From: Erythrobacter sp. YJ-T3-07
Lineage (GTDB): Bacteria > Pseudomonadota > Alphaproteobacteria > Sphingomonadales > Sphingomonadaceae
Length of the DNA: 64,000 nt
Assembly (NCBI RefSeq): GCF_015999305.1
Contig: NZ_JAEAGP010000001.1
Coordinates: 2,631,001-2,695,000, forward strand
Direction: 5' to 3'
Numbering within the stretch: the first letter of the stretch is position 1; each line of letters starts with the position of its first letter. A program made the translations under genes and the position numbers. Below are positions 27,620-37,436 of this stretch, piece by piece. The notes beneath the pieces were generated by a model. It had not been told where the DNA came from. It searched no databases and worked only from the letters and a program-made list of their open reading frames with translations.

Positions 27620-29794
27620 CTAGTAGATCTGCTGACGCTGCTGCGGTGGCTCGTTTCGCTCGGGCTGCTGGCGCGGCTGCGGCGGGGGCTGCTGTGCGGG
27701 CGGCTGCTGGCGATTGCCCTGCCCGGCCTGGCTGTTGCCACCGATCGCACGGTCGAGGAAATCGTCGTCGATCGCCTGCGGCTCGCCATCAGCACCCTCG
27801 CCCGGTTGCCGCGGACGCTCGGTCGCGCCCTCGCTCGCCGGGCCTTCCTCGCTCGGGCGGCGGCCCGGCTCGATCAGGTTGCCCTGCTCGTCGATGAAGT
27901 AATAATCCTCCGGATCGCCGTAGTAGAATTCCTCGTCCGGCTCGACCTGCCATTCGGGCAGATCGGTATCGGTGTCGAAGGGTTCGACCGGGCGATCCTT
28001 GACCGCAAAGCGCATGAAGGCGGCAAAGGCCTTCGCCGGCGCCGCCCCGCCGGAGAGGCCCGCGACCGCCTTGTTATCGTCGCGCCCCATCCACACGCCG
28101 GTGGTCAGCCCGGACGAAAAGCCGACGAAATAGCCATCCTTGTTCGAGCTGGTCGTGCCCGTCTTGCCCGCGACCGGGCGGCCGATCTGCGCCGCGCGAC
28201 CGGTGCCGGTCTGCACCGCCGCCTGCAGCAGGTCGGTCATCTGGCTGGCGACATAGTCGGGTACCAGCCGCACCTGTTGCGGCGGCTCGCGCTCATACAG
28301 AGTCTGCCCGTCGGCGGTGGTCACCTTGGCGATGCCATAGGGCTGCACGGCCATCCCGCCATCCGCAACCGAGGCGAAGGCGCGCGTCATGTCGAGCAGG
28401 CGGACTTCGGAGGTGCCCAGCACCATCGAGGGGTAGGTGGAAATGTCCGAGCCGATGCCGAACCGGCGGGCCATCGAGGCAACCGTGCCGAAGCCGACTT
28501 CGTTGCCCAGCTGCGCGGCGATTGTGTTGACCGAATAGGCGAAGCCCTGACGCAGGGTCATCTCGCCCGCGTAGCGCCCGTTGTAGTTCTTGGGGCTCCA
28601 GCCATCGATGGTGATCGGCGCGTCGACCACGGTGTCGTCCGCGCGGTAGCCGGATTCGAGCGCGGCGAGATAGACGAACAGCTTCCATGCCGATCCCGGC
28701 TGACGTTGGGCGACGGTCGCGCGGTTGAAGTTGCTTGTCACATAGTCCGTACCGCCGACCAGCGCGCGGATCGCACCGTCGCGGTCCATCGATACCAGCG
28801 CGCCCTGCGTGCCCTTGGGGGCGTTGGCCTTGACCGCGGCGGTGGCCGCGCGCTGCATCCCGGTGTCGAGCGTGGTCCACACCTCGATCGGTTCCATTGT
28901 GTTGGGCAGCAGCAGATCGAGCTGCGGCAGCGCCCAGTCGGTGAAATAGCGGACCGAGTTCTGGCTGGCATCCTTTTTCAGCTTCACCGCAGAGGGATCG
29001 ACCGATGCCTGTGCGGCGGTGATCCGGCCCTGTTCGCGCATCAGCCGCAGCACGACCTGCGCACGCGCCACGGCGGCGTCGACGTCGGCGGTGGGGGAAT
29101 AGCGGCTAGGCGCCTTGACCAGCCCGGCGATGATCGCCGCCTCGGCGGTCGAAAGCTCGGTCGCGGGGTGGCTGAAGAACTTGCGGCTGGCGGAATCGAT
29201 GCCGTAGGCGCCGCCGCCGAAATAGACCTTGTTGAGGTACAGCTCGAGGATCTGCTCCTTGCTGAACTTCGCCTCCAGCGCGAGCGCAAGCACGCCCTCG
29301 CGCAGCTTGCGGTCGAGCGTGCGGTTGGAATTGAGGAAGACGTTGCGCGCGAGCTGCTGGGTGATCGTGGAGGTCGCGGCGATCCGCCCGTCACCGGTGA
29401 GCGCGACATACAGCGCACGGGCAAGGCCGATCGGATCGACCCCGGGATGCGAATAGTAGCGGCGATCCTCCACCGCGACCATCGCCTGCTTCATCTCGTC
29501 GGGAATCTCGTCGCTGTCGAGCCATTCGCCATAGCTCGGCCCGAGCTCGAAAATCTCGCTGCCATCGGCCGCGCGCACGACGATGGTCTGCGCGTTCTGC
29601 GCCGCCTTGAGCTCTTGGTAAGACGGCAGCGACCGGGCCGCGAAGGCGACTGCGAGCAGCAGGAAGATCACCGCCAGCGTGGCCAGCCCTGCGCTCCACA
29701 TCAGCGTGAGGCGAAGCCAGCGGGGCGTCTTTTCCCACGTCTGTGCGCCGGGAAAGCGTCGCCCCGCTCCGCGTGCGGTAGTATTCCTCGCCAT
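27620..29794 (-). CDS. mrcA: Penicillin-binding protein 1A (bifunctional)
   Basis: Class A PBP with peptidoglycan glycosyltransferase and transpeptidase activity; 724 aa. One N-terminal membrane anchor (about residues 30-52) is followed by the GT51 domain (AVEDRRYYSHPG, STITQQLARN) and the transpeptidase domain with SxxK in PGSAWKLF, SxN in YSVNTIAAQ and KTGTTSSN. The last ~110 residues are acidic, then Gln/Pro-rich low complexity, ending PPQQRQQIY; this tail has no recognisable domain. It is convergent with degP. Confidence 0.95.
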   Translation of the reverse strand: MARNTTARGAGRRFPGAQTWEKTPRWLRLTLMWSAGLATLAVIFLLLAVAFAARSLPSYQELKAAQNAQTIVVRAADGSEIFELGPSYGEWLDSDEIPDEMKQAMVAVEDRRYYSHPGVDPIGLARALYVALTGDGRIAATSTITQQLARNVFLNSNRTLDRKLREGVLALALEAKFSKEQILELYLNKVYFGGGAYGIDSASRKFFSHPATELSTAEAAIIAGLVKAPSRYSPTADVDAAVARAQVVLRLMREQGRITAAQASVDPSAVKLKKDASQNSVRYFTDWALPQLDLLLPNTMEPIEVWTTLDTGMQRAATAAVKANAPKGTQGALVSMDRDGAIRALVGGTDYVTSNFNRATVAQRQPGSAWKLFVYLAALESGYRADDTVVDAPITIDGWSPKNYNGRYAGEMTLRQGFAYSVNTIAAQLGNEVGFGTVASMARRFGIGSDISTYPSMVLGTSEVRLLDMTRAFASVADGGMAVQPYGIAKVTTADGQTLYEREPPQQVRLVPDYVASQMTDLLQAAVQTGTGRAAQIGRPVAGKTGTTSSNKDGYFVGFSSGLTTGVWMGRDDNKAVAGLSGGAAPAKAFAAFMRFAVKDRPVEPFDTDTDLPEWQVEPDEEFYYGDPEDYYFIDEQGNLIEPGRRPSEEGPASEGATERPRQPGEGADGEPQAIDDDFLDRAIGGNSQAGQGNRQQPPAQQPPPQPRQQPERNEPPQQRQQIY

Positions 29795-29907
29795 TCAGGG
29801 TCGTCCCAGCCTGTGGCGCGTCGTCATGCGCGCCCGTGAAGTTCGCCGCTATGCATAGGCGAAGCTCAATGGCGAATGAACGACATTTTTTTGCCGCAAT
29901 TAACCAC

Positions 29908-30324
29908 TCAGCTCCCGACCGGGGGATCGCCTGCCGCCTCGAACTCGAGCGCGGCGGAATTGATGCAATAGCGCAGGCCGGTCGGCTTGGGCCCATCGGG
30001 GAAGACATGGCCCAGGTGCCCGTCGCACTTGGCGCACATCACCTCGGTCCGGGTCATCCCGTGCGAGGTATCCTGCTCGGTTTCGACCGCACCGTCATCC
30101 GCCGGGGCGTAGAAGCTGGGCCAGCCGGAACCGCTGTCGTATTTCTCATCGCTGCGAAACACCAGCGAGCCGCAGCCCGCGCAGTAATATTCGCCCTCGT
30201 CCTTCAGCTTGTCGTAAGCGCCGGTGAAGGCACGCTCCGTCCCGCCTTCGCGCAGGACCTGGAACTGTTCGGGGGTCAGGCGTTCGCGCCATTCGGCTTC
30301 GGTCAGATCGAGCTTGTCGGACAT
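29908..30324 (-). CDS. msrB: Peptide-methionine (R)-S-oxide reductase MsrB
   Basis: Repairs methionine-R-sulfoxide; 138 aa. Zinc-binding pairs CAGC and CAKC flank the GSGWPSF motif, and the catalytic cysteine is in RYCINSAAL. It is single-domain and cytoplasmic (no signal). It follows the FzlA-like gene on the same strand with a 54-base gap. Confidence 0.95.
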   Translation of the reverse strand: MSDKLDLTEAEWRERLTPEQFQVLREGGTERAFTGAYDKLKDEGEYYCAGCGSLVFRSDEKYDSGSGWPSFYAPADDGAVETEQDTSHGMTRTEVMCAKCDGHLGHVFPDGPKPTGLRYCINSAALEFEAAGDPPVGS

Positions 30325-30378
30325 ATCGGGAAATCTCCTTTTGCCGGACCAACGCCTGCGCGGCGCGCGGGTTTCGTA

Positions 30379-31050
30379 TCAGTCGTCGAGCTGGGCGTAG
30401 TGCGCCGATGGCTGGATCACGTCCATCTTGTCCGCCAGCAGCGGGCCGAAGCTCGGGCGGCTCTTGAACGCGGCGTACCAGTCGCGCGTCGGCTCGTGGT
30501 CCTTCCAGTCGATCCCGCCCAGATAATCCGCCACGGAAAGCTGCGCGGCAGCGGTGATGTCCGCCAGGCTCATCTGCGGCCCGGCGAGCCATGCCCGGTG
30601 GTCGAGCAGCCAGTCGAGATAGTCGAGATGCGCGTGGGCCAGCTTCATCGCCTCGCGGATGATCCGCGAGTCGGGCGGCTCACGCAGCACCAGCCGCTTC
30701 TTCATACGCTCGTGCAGCATCGGCATGGTCACATCGCCGAACAGGTTTTCCTCGAACAGCGCGACCAGCCGGCGGATTTCGGCGCGGTTGAGCGCCGAGC
30801 CGTTGATCATCGGCGCCTTGTCGACCGTCTCTTCGAAATATTCGCAGATCGCGGTCGAATCGCTCAGCACGATGCCTTTCTCGGTTTCCTCCACCACGGG
30901 CACGCGGCCCGCATGGTTCATATCGAAGAAGCCGTCGTCAGCCTTCCACGGGTCGAGCCGCTGAAGTGCGAAGGGCACGCCCTTTTCGCGCAGCAGGATG
31001 CGCACCTTGCGGCTGAACGGGCACAGGGGGAATTGGTGGATGGTCCACAT
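30379..31050 (-). CDS. fzlA: GST-fold protein resembling FtsZ-localised FzlA
   Basis: Glutathione S-transferase fold of 223 aa: thioredoxin-like N-terminal domain (FPLCPFSRKVRILLREKG, GRVPVVEE, SDSTAICEY) and an all-helical C-terminal domain. The C-terminal stretch KSRPSFGPLLADK followed by AHYAQLDD resembles Caulobacter FzlA, which binds FtsZ and regulates division. A general GST remains possible; the cell-division assignment rests on remembered similarity of that tail. It is divergent from nothing close; 82 bases separate it from the next minus-strand gene. Confidence 0.7.
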   Translation of the reverse strand: MWTIHQFPLCPFSRKVRILLREKGVPFALQRLDPWKADDGFFDMNHAGRVPVVEETEKGIVLSDSTAICEYFEETVDKAPMINGSALNRAEIRRLVALFEENLFGDVTMPMLHERMKKRLVLREPPDSRIIREAMKLAHAHLDYLDWLLDHRAWLAGPQMSLADITAAAQLSVADYLGGIDWKDHEPTRDWYAAFKSRPSFGPLLADKMDVIQPSAHYAQLDD

Positions 31051-31132
31051 GGCCGATGCAGATGGGCCATGTGGAGCGGCAAATCCAGATGCTGAAACGA
31101 AACTTTGCGCAGCGGCAGTTCGGCCTGCCGCG

Positions 31133-31513
31133 CTAAAGCCCCGACGCGTCGAGCAGCATCAGGCAGGCGGGCATGATCTCGTCGAGCGAGCCCTCCGCAA
31201 GGATCACCCCGGCCTGAGCGCGCAACCGCGCCTCCACCGCATCGCGGGTCATCCCGGTCTCGTCCATCAGCCGCGCGCCGGTGCGCACGAAGAACTCGCG
31301 CCCCCGTTCCCCCACCGGCGGGTAGACCAGCGCAGCCTCGTCACCGTGCCGCTGGCGCTCGGCAACCAGCGCGAACGCGGCGGAGCAGCGGATCGCGCCC
31401 TGCTGGTCCGCCGGCAGCGGCAACAGCGCGTCGGCGGCAGGCGCCTCCTGTGGTGCGGGCTGGGCTGGGGCCTGGGCCGCGAAAAAAACGAGGGCGAGGA
31501 ACTTGGCGATCAT
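31133..31513 (-). CDS. Hypothetical secreted protein
   Basis: A 126-residue protein with a short Sec signal peptide (MIAKFLALVFFAAQAPA) and a mature helical part containing one cysteine pair (IRCSAAFALV and MPACLML). I do not recognise a family. It is transcribed away from the aldehyde dehydrogenase gene across a 98-base divergent gap. Confidence 0.6.
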   Translation of the reverse strand: MIAKFLALVFFAAQAPAQPAPQEAPAADALLPLPADQQGAIRCSAAFALVAERQRHGDEAALVYPPVGERGREFFVRTGARLMDETGMTRDAVEARLRAQAGVILAEGSLDEIMPACLMLLDASGL

Positions 31514-31611
31514 GGCCCGGACCTATACCTGATGCCGCGAGCGACCGCTGCCCCTTTCTGGTGGGCGGGGCCAAAACAAGACGAACCGTTGCACAAGAGG
31601 AGCGCCAAGCC

Positions 31612-33042
31612 ATGTCCGACCATTCCAATCTCCACCTTCTGATCGGCGGCGAGAAAGTCTCTGGCGGGGGCCGCGACATGATCGAGGTGATCGATCCGGC
31701 AACCGCCGAGGTACTCGGCAGCCTGCCCACCGCCACCACCGACGATCTCGACACCGCGCTCGCCAATGCGGACAAGGGCTTCCACGCCTGGCGCAAGGAA
31801 AGCGCGGACAAGCGCGCGGCCGTGCTGACCAAGGCGGGCCAGTTGCTCCGCGAACGCGCGAAGGACATCGGCACCCTGCTGACCAGGGAGCAGGGCAAGC
31901 CGATCAAGGAAGCCATCGGCGAAGTGATCTACTGCGCGATGCTGTTCGAATTCTACGCCGGCGAGTGCAAGCGCACCTACGGGCGCGAACTGGTCCGCCC
32001 GACCGGCCAGAGCGCGCGCGTGATCTACGTGCCGGTCGGCCCGGTTGCGGGCTTTGCCGCGTGGAACTTCCCCGCGATCAACGTCGCGCGCAAGATCGGC
32101 GGCGCGATCGCGGCGGGCTGCTCGGTCATCGTCAAGCCGTCCGAGGAAACCCCTGCAGCGGGCATCGCGCTGGTGCAGGCACTGCTCGACGCGGGCGTGC
32201 CGGGCGATGTCTGCCAGGTGGTGTTCGGCGTGCCCGACGAGGTCAGCCGCCACCTGCTCGCCAGCCCGATCATCCGCAAGGTCACCTTCACCGGCTCGAC
32301 CGCGGTGGGCAAGCACCTGACCAAGCTGGCGGCCGACGACATGAAGGTCACCACCATGGAACTGGGCGGCCATGCCCCGATCATGGTGTTCAAGGACAGC
32401 GACGTCGACACCGTGCTCGATACGATGGTCGGCGCGGCGTACCGCAACGCAGGCCAGGTCTGCGTCAGCCCGACCCGCTTCCTGGTCGAACAGGACCTGT
32501 TCCCCGCCTTCCGCGACGGCTTCGTCGAGCGGGCGAAGGCGATCACCGTGGGCAACGGCTTCGACGATGCCACCCGGATGGGCCCGATGGCCAATGATCG
32601 CGGGCCCGAAGGCCTCGCCAAGAAGATCGCCAATGCGAAGGACAAGGGCGCGAAGGTCGATGCCGGGGGCGAGCGGATCGGCAACCAGGGCTTCTTCTTC
32701 GAGCCGACCGTGCTCAGCGAAGTGCCGACCGATGCGGACATCATGAACGAAGAGCCGTTCGGCCCGATCGCGCTGATCAACCCGATGGCCAATGCCGACG
32801 CGATCATCGAAGAGGCGAACCGCCTGCCTTACGGCCTTGCCGCCTATGCGTGGACCAACGATCCCAAGCTGCGCAGCCGCCTGGCCGCCGATGTCGAAGC
32901 CGGTATGCTGGCGATCAACGGCGCGAACGTGAGCGCGGTCGATGCACCCTTCGGCGGGGTCAAATGGTCCGGCCACGGGCAGGAAGACGGCGCCGAAGGC
33001 GTGATGCACTGCATGGTCCCCAAGACCATCCACGAAAGCTGA
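31612..33042 (+). CDS. NAD(P)-dependent aldehyde dehydrogenase, succinate-semialdehyde type
   Basis: Aldehyde dehydrogenase superfamily member of 476 aa. The catalytic Cys is in NAGQVCVSPTR and the general base Glu in MELGGHAPI; cofactor-binding FTGSTAVGK is present. Overall resemblance is to GabD-like succinate-semialdehyde dehydrogenases, but aldehyde specificity cannot be read from these motifs. Start is ATG 31612, preceded by AGAGGAG. It stands alone and is ended by a strong terminator. Confidence 0.88.
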   Translation: MSDHSNLHLLIGGEKVSGGGRDMIEVIDPATAEVLGSLPTATTDDLDTALANADKGFHAWRKESADKRAAVLTKAGQLLRERAKDIGTLLTREQGKPIKEAIGEVIYCAMLFEFYAGECKRTYGRELVRPTGQSARVIYVPVGPVAGFAAWNFPAINVARKIGGAIAAGCSVIVKPSEETPAAGIALVQALLDAGVPGDVCQVVFGVPDEVSRHLLASPIIRKVTFTGSTAVGKHLTKLAADDMKVTTMELGGHAPIMVFKDSDVDTVLDTMVGAAYRNAGQVCVSPTRFLVEQDLFPAFRDGFVERAKAITVGNGFDDATRMGPMANDRGPEGLAKKIANAKDKGAKVDAGGERIGNQGFFFEPTVLSEVPTDADIMNEEPFGPIALINPMANADAIIEEANRLPYGLAAYAWTNDPKLRSRLAADVEAGMLAINGANVSAVDAPFGGVKWSGHGQEDGAEGVMHCMVPKTIHES

Positions 33043-33049
33043 TCTTGAG

Positions 33050-33078
33050 AAAAGGGGGGCCAATCGCCCCCCTTTTTT
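33050..33078 (+). terminator. Rho-independent terminator of the aldehyde dehydrogenase gene
   Basis: Stem AAAAGGGGGGC (33050-33060) pairs with GCCCCCCTTTT (33066-33076) around the loop CAATC and runs into a T tract. It lies directly after the stop codon. Confidence 0.92.
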
Positions 33079-33141
33079 CTTGAGCGGCGGGTCGCAATTC
33101 ATGCCGCTTCCTCAACTGGCCGGTTTGGTGTATTGCACGCC

Positions 33142-34443
33142 ATGGCCTTCACGGAGCATCCCTTGCGGCGTGAACTGGTGCACGAGATGCACCTGCGCCG
33201 CTTTGCCCCGGTCCATGCTCCCGCCCGCATCGTGCAGATGGTCTACCTCATCGCCGAGGATCGGCGCGGGGAGGAACAGCGCCACCTTTCCTCGCTGCCG
33301 CTGAAACCGGTTTCGATCGAGCAGGAGGCCCGCCACGCGGTGCTCCGTTTTGCGGGCGATCTGACCGTCCTGTGGGAACGCCACACCGAAGCGACCACCA
33401 TCACCCTGATCGCCCCACGCGACGGGCAGGACGCGATGGCCCCGCTGACCGAATGGTTCAGCGCGTGGCCCGGATCGGTCCTGCGCGCGACCAGGGTCTT
33501 CGTCGAACCGGGTGAGGCGCAGGCACAGGCGCTGCTGCCCGAAATGGGCTTTGAAGAGGCGGACCTGGTCTCGTGCCACGTGTGTTCAGGTGTTCGCGTG
33601 TGGTCCGATTTCCGCATCCGCGACGATGGCTATGGCCGCCTGCTGGTCTCCGCGCCCGATCGCCAGCCCGACGATCTCGGGCGGATCGTCCAGCGGCTTC
33701 AGGAGCTGGGCAATTACCGCAATCTCGCGCTGGTCGGCCTGCCGCGCGTCCAGCGCCTGATGCCCGAACTCAACGGCCTGGAGGAGCGGCTCGCCGCCCA
33801 TGCGCAGGCGCTGGTCAACGAAGCGGAAGGCGAGGACGAGCGGCTGCTGCGCGACCTCTCGCAGGTCTCTGCCGAGCTGGCCCAGATCCGGGCGGAAAAT
33901 TCCTATCGCACCAGCGCCAGCCAAGCGTACGCGCAGATCGCCGCCGACCGGCTCGGCGCGCTCGATGTCCAGCCGATCGACGGATACCAGAGCCTGACCG
34001 ATTTTACCGAGCGCAGGCTGGTGCCCGCGACGCGTACGATCGAGACTTTCGTCAATCGGCTGCGGCGCCTGTCGGAACGCAGCGGCGATGTGATCGCGCT
34101 GCTCAACACGCGGATCGATACGCGGATCAAGGCGCAGAACCTCGAACTGCTGCGGTCGATGGAAAGCAGCTTCAATCTCCAGCTGCGGCTGCAGAACCTG
34201 GTCGAGGCGCTGTCGGTGATCGCGGCCAGCTACTACGCGGTCGCGCTGATCGCCTACATGGCCAAGGGCGCGGTCGGCTTCGGCGAGGAAGGCCACGAAG
34301 TCGATGTGGCGATCGCACTGATCGGGCCGGTCGTGATCCTGACGATCTTCCTCCTCGTCTCGCGCATCCGCCATCGGTTCATCAAGGAAACCGAAAACGC
34401 CGCCGCTCGTTCAGACAAACGTCATCCTTTGAATGACGCCTGA
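33142..34443 (+). CDS. DUF3422 family membrane protein
   Basis: 433-residue protein of the DUF3422 family, found mainly in Proteobacteria and without known function. The N-terminus (HPLRRELVHEMHLRRF) and the segment VCSGVRVWSDFRI are typical. A long helical, probably coiled-coil middle (about residues 210-350) leads to two C-terminal membrane segments (AASYYAVALIAYMAKG and IALIGPVVILTIFLLV). ATG 33142 is chosen over an in-frame TTG at 33133. Confidence 0.82.
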   Translation: MAFTEHPLRRELVHEMHLRRFAPVHAPARIVQMVYLIAEDRRGEEQRHLSSLPLKPVSIEQEARHAVLRFAGDLTVLWERHTEATTITLIAPRDGQDAMAPLTEWFSAWPGSVLRATRVFVEPGEAQAQALLPEMGFEEADLVSCHVCSGVRVWSDFRIRDDGYGRLLVSAPDRQPDDLGRIVQRLQELGNYRNLALVGLPRVQRLMPELNGLEERLAAHAQALVNEAEGEDERLLRDLSQVSAELAQIRAENSYRTSASQAYAQIAADRLGALDVQPIDGYQSLTDFTERRLVPATRTIETFVNRLRRLSERSGDVIALLNTRIDTRIKAQNLELLRSMESSFNLQLRLQNLVEALSVIAASYYAVALIAYMAKGAVGFGEEGHEVDVAIALIGPVVILTIFLLVSRIRHRFIKETENAAARSDKRHPLNDA

Positions 34444-34456
34444 AAGGGTTTATAGC
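34429..34456 (+). promoter_or_regulatory. Possible sigma-70 promoter of the cytochrome c gene
   Basis: TTGAAT (34429-34434), a 16-base spacer and TATAGC (34451-34456) lie 42 bases before the start codon. An inverted repeat CGTCAT-N7-ATGACG (34420-34438) overlaps the -35 element and the end of the upstream gene, and could be an operator. Confidence 0.4.
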
Positions 34457-34497
34457 GAGTCTGTTAAGTGAGTTGGTTCGGGTGAGGAGAGAATTAA

Positions 34498-34980
34498 ATG
34501 CAGAAATCTCATGTTTTTGTCGGCAGCATGGCTCTGGCGTGCTTGCTCGTCTCCGCTGGCTGTAACAGCCGCGCCGACGAAGAACCGGCCGCTCCGGCGA
34601 CCACCGAAGCGCCTGCGACCACTGCGGCCGCCGACACTGCGGCCCCTGCAGCCGATGTCGAATTCGCCAGCCTGACCGGCGATCCCGCTGCAGGTGAAAA
34701 AGCCTTCGCGGTGTGCACCACCTGCCATTCGGTCGAAGCGGGTGTGAACAAGACCGGCCCGTCGCTGCACGGCGTTGTCGGCCGCGAAGCCGGCTCGATC
34801 GCAGACTTCAACTATTCGGATGCGAACAAGAGCAGCGGCATCACCTGGACGCCGGAAGAACTGTTCGTCTACCTCGCCGATCCGCAGGCGACCATCCCGG
34901 GCACCAAGATGATCTTCCCGGGCCTGAAGGATCCGCAGAAGCGCGCCGACGTGATCGCCTATCTCGAAACCCAGTCGTAA
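34498..34980 (+). CDS. Membrane-anchored (lipoprotein) class I cytochrome c
   Basis: 160-residue c-type cytochrome. An N-terminal lipoprotein signal with lipobox VSAGC (Cys22) is followed by an Ala/Thr/Pro-rich flexible linker (about residues 27-55) and a compact haem domain: CTTCH binding site and Met axial ligand in GTKMIFPGL. The layout is that of a tethered cytochrome c2/c-550 electron shuttle. It lies 2.4 kb from the edge of the photosynthesis cluster, where no pufC is seen, so it could deliver electrons to the reaction centre; a respiratory role is equally possible. Confidence 0.88.
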   Translation: MQKSHVFVGSMALACLLVSAGCNSRADEEPAAPATTEAPATTAAADTAAPAADVEFASLTGDPAAGEKAFAVCTTCHSVEAGVNKTGPSLHGVVGREAGSIADFNYSDANKSSGITWTPEELFVYLADPQATIPGTKMIFPGLKDPQKRADVIAYLETQS

Positions 34981-35000
34981 GACCGGGCTTCAGGAGCCAC

Positions 35001-35040
35001 AAAAAGGGCGCTGCCGCGATATGCGGCGGCGCCCTTTTTC
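35001..35040 (+). terminator. Rho-independent terminator after cytochrome c gene
   Basis: A 17-bp stem (35001-35017 with 35023-35039) of AAAAAGGGCGC-type sequence, with one T-G pair and a GATAT loop, followed by further T residues. It also reads as a terminator on the other strand because the A tract becomes a T tract. Confidence 0.92.
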
Positions 35041-35086
35041 TTTGTGCTGAGAGAGCTTTAGATCTCGGCGCTCGGCCCGATCGACC

Positions 35087-35308
35087 TCAGTCGACCTTTG
35101 GCCGCCCCTCCTCGCGCCGCTCCTCTTCGGCTTCGCGGCGGCGCATCTCATCTGCGGCCTTGCCCTCGGGCGTGTCCATCGGATGGCGGTTGGAACGTTT
35201 GCGAATGAAGAGGAAGAACACCACCGCGATGATCGCGAAGACGATCAGCAGCGTCATGATGTTGAGCGGTGCGGCCACCGCCAGCAGCGGCATATTTGAA
35301 ACGGACAT
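35087..35308 (-). CDS. Small single-pass membrane protein, hypothetical
   Basis: 73 residues: one N-terminal membrane helix (NIMTLLIVFAIIAVVFFLFI) followed by a highly charged tail rich in Arg and Glu (MRRREAEEERREEG). No family recognised. It lies 83 bases after hemA on the same strand, so it may be the last gene of the photosynthesis superoperon or have its own promoter. Confidence 0.55.
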   Translation of the reverse strand: MSVSNMPLLAVAAPLNIMTLLIVFAIIAVVFFLFIRKRSNRHPMDTPEGKAADEMRRREAEEERREEGRPKVD

Positions 35309-35391
35309 GAGGGATTTCTCGCTTTCTCCCTCCGGCCCTTTTCTTTCAACGGGTTAGCGCGACGATCGGTTCCGGATACGCGCCTGTGCGA

Positions 35392-36612
35392 TCAGGCCAC
35401 CGCGTCCATCCGGGCCAGTTCGCACTGCGACCAGATCTCGCTCAGCGCGTCGATCAGCCGTCCGATATCGCCATCGGTGTGCACCGGCGATGGAGTGATC
35501 CGCAGCCGCTCGGTCCCCACCGGCACGGTCGGGTAATTGATCGGCTGCACATAGATCCCATGATTGTCCATCAGCCAGTCGCTGATCATTTTGCACTTCT
35601 TGGCATCGCCCACCATCACCGGGATGATGTGGCTCGGATTGTCGAGATGCGGGATGCCGATCGCGTCCAGCCGCCGCCGCACCTGCGCCACCCGATCCTT
35701 GTGCCGCGCGCGTTCCATCTCGCTCGACTTGAGATGACGGATGCTCGCCGCAGCGCCTGCCGCCACTGCCGGGGGCAGCGCGGTCGAGAAGATGAACCCG
35801 CTCGCGAAGGTGCGGACATAGTCGATCAGGTCGGCGCTGGCCGCGATATAGCCGCCCATCACGCCGAACGCCTTGCCCAGCGTCCCTTCGATCACGGTGA
35901 TCCGGTCCATCAGCCCTTCACGTTCGGCGACCCCGCCGCCGCGCTGGCCGTAGAGGCCAACGCCGTGAACCTCGTCGATATAGCTCATCGCGCCATGGCG
36001 TTCGCACACGTCGAGAATATCGGCGATCGGAGCGATGTCGCCATCCATCGAATAGACGCTTTCGAACGCGACCAGCTTGGGCACATCCGGCCCGTAGTCC
36101 GACAGTTTGCGGTCGAGATCCTCGACATCATTGTGCGACCAGATCTTGTACGGCGCACGGCTGTGGCGAATGCCCTCGATCATGCTCGCGTGGTTGAGCG
36201 AGTCGGAAAACACGACGCAGCCCGGAATCTTCGCCGCCAGCGTGCCCAGCCCCGCCCAGTTGGAGACATAGCCGCTGGTGAACAGCAGCGCCGCTTCCTT
36301 GCCGTGCAGGTCCGCCAGCTCGCGTTCCAGCTCGACATGATAGTGGTTGGTGCCCGAGATATTGCGCGTGCCACCCGCACCCGCGCCGCATTCGTCGAGC
36401 GCGGCGTGCATCGCGTCGACCACCACCGGATGCTGGCCCATGCCGAGGTAATCGTTCGAGCACCACACGGTGACGGGCTGCGTCTCGTCGCCGATGAAGC
36501 GCGTCGCCTGCGGGAAGGAGCCACGATGGCGCTTGATGTCGGTGAACACACGATAACGCCCCTCTTCGCGCACGCCGTCGAGCTCGTCCTTGAAGAAGGC
36601 ATTGTAGTCCAT
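35392..36612 (-). CDS. hemA: 5-aminolevulinate synthase
   Basis: PLP enzyme joining glycine and succinyl-CoA to give ALA, the first committed step for haem and bacteriochlorophyll; 406 aa. Visible are [37 protein letters not shown] and the PLP lysine in [13 protein letters not shown]. Start at 36612 (MDYNAFF) matches the family N-terminus and has GGAGA upstream. An ATG at 36636 overlaps the puhE stop (TAATG) and would add eight residues. As last of the superoperon core, its expression would rise with pigment synthesis. Confidence 0.96.
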   Translation of the reverse strand: MDYNAFFKDELDGVREEGRYRVFTDIKRHRGSFPQATRFIGDETQPVTVWCSNDYLGMGQHPVVVDAMHAALDECGAGAGGTRNISGTNHYHVELERELADLHGKEAALLFTSGYVSNWAGLGTLAAKIPGCVVFSDSLNHASMIEGIRHSRAPYKIWSHNDVEDLDRKLSDYGPDVPKLVAFESVYSMDGDIAPIADILDVCERHGAMSYIDEVHGVGLYGQRGGGVAEREGLMDRITVIEGTLGKAFGVMGGYIAASADLIDYVRTFASGFIFSTALPPAVAAGAAASIRHLKSSEMERARHKDRVAQVRRRLDAIGIPHLDNPSHIIPVMVGDAKKCKMISDWLMDNHGIYVQPINYPTVPVGTERLRITPSPVHTDGDIGRLIDALSEIWSQCELARMDAVA

Positions 36613-36635
36613 CGGGGAAATCTCCGTCTCGTGCA

Positions 36636-37436
36636 TTATAGACCCCTCATCGCATTGGTGTGCGCCCGCTTTTCGCGCGCCGCAATAGCCCATCCCCACA
36701 ATGCGCCATCGCGCAACGGCAGGGCAAAAAACAGGTGTTCGAGCGCGCCCAGCGCCGCCATCGCGAACAACAGGCTTGCCGCAACCGACGCGCCCGGCGC
36801 GGCCATACCCGCTGCAAGCGCGCCGAGCCAGCCCGCCAGCACCAGCGTGCCAGCGATGCTCAATGCCAGCAGAACGGTGAACCTGTTGGGACCGAAATAG
36901 CTGGTCAGATAGGCGAGGTGGCGCGGGAGGATATCGGTGCTGGCATTGGGCACGCCGGCAAACAGGTTCAGCTTAGCGACCAGCCGCAGACCGAACAGCA
37001 GCACGAAGACCTGCGCGCCGATCGGATTGGGCTGGCCCCAGCACAGCGCGATCAGGATCGCCGCAGTCGCCACCAGCGCGATCTCGTGATGCAGCACCGC
37101 CGCGCTCGCCTTGGCGAAGCGCACGATGCCCTGCGCGCCGTCGGGGCATGGCTCGCGCCGGGGGCCTGTGACCCCGCCGGTCAGGAAAGCGAATTCGTGC
37201 CAGCCCCAGATCGCCATCGCGCCCGCAAAGCCCAGATAGGCCCCGCCCGTGCCTGTCATCCGGGCCGAAACGATCACGCACAGCATCCCGCCCGCACCCA
37301 CCAAACCTGCCCATATCAGGCTGCGGCCATAGCTCGCGCGCGGGGCATTCGCCGCCCAGGCGATGAGCCCGGTGGCGAAGAACCACACCGCGATGGTCGC
37401 CAGCACCGGCAGGACATGGCCGGTAAAGCTCACCAT
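36636..37436 (-). CDS. puhE: Photosynthetic complex assembly protein PuhE
   Basis: Integral membrane protein of 266 aa with about seven to eight hydrophobic helices (DUF3623). Hallmark segments include [21 protein letters not shown] and [13 protein letters not shown]. In Rhodobacter PuhE affects bacteriochlorophyll supply to the reaction centre and LH1. It overlaps acsF by seven bases and hemA by one, inside the superoperon. Confidence 0.9.
   Translation of the reverse strand: MVSFTGHVLPVLATIAVWFFATGLIAWAANAPRASYGRSLIWAGLVGAGGMLCVIVSARMTGTGGAYLGFAGAMAIWGWHEFAFLTGGVTGPRREPCPDGAQGIVRFAKASAAVLHHEIALVATAAILIALCWGQPNPIGAQVFVLLFGLRLVAKLNLFAGVPNASTDILPRHLAYLTSYFGPNRFTVLLALSIAGTLVLAGWLGALAAGMAAPGASVAASLLFAMAALGALEHLFFALPLRDGALWGWAIAAREKRAHTNAMRGL

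Noticed and set aside
27806..29839. 677-codon + strand frame opposite PBP1A
   Set aside because: Antisense shadow; no start signal or domain, while the minus strand carries a complete PBP1A.
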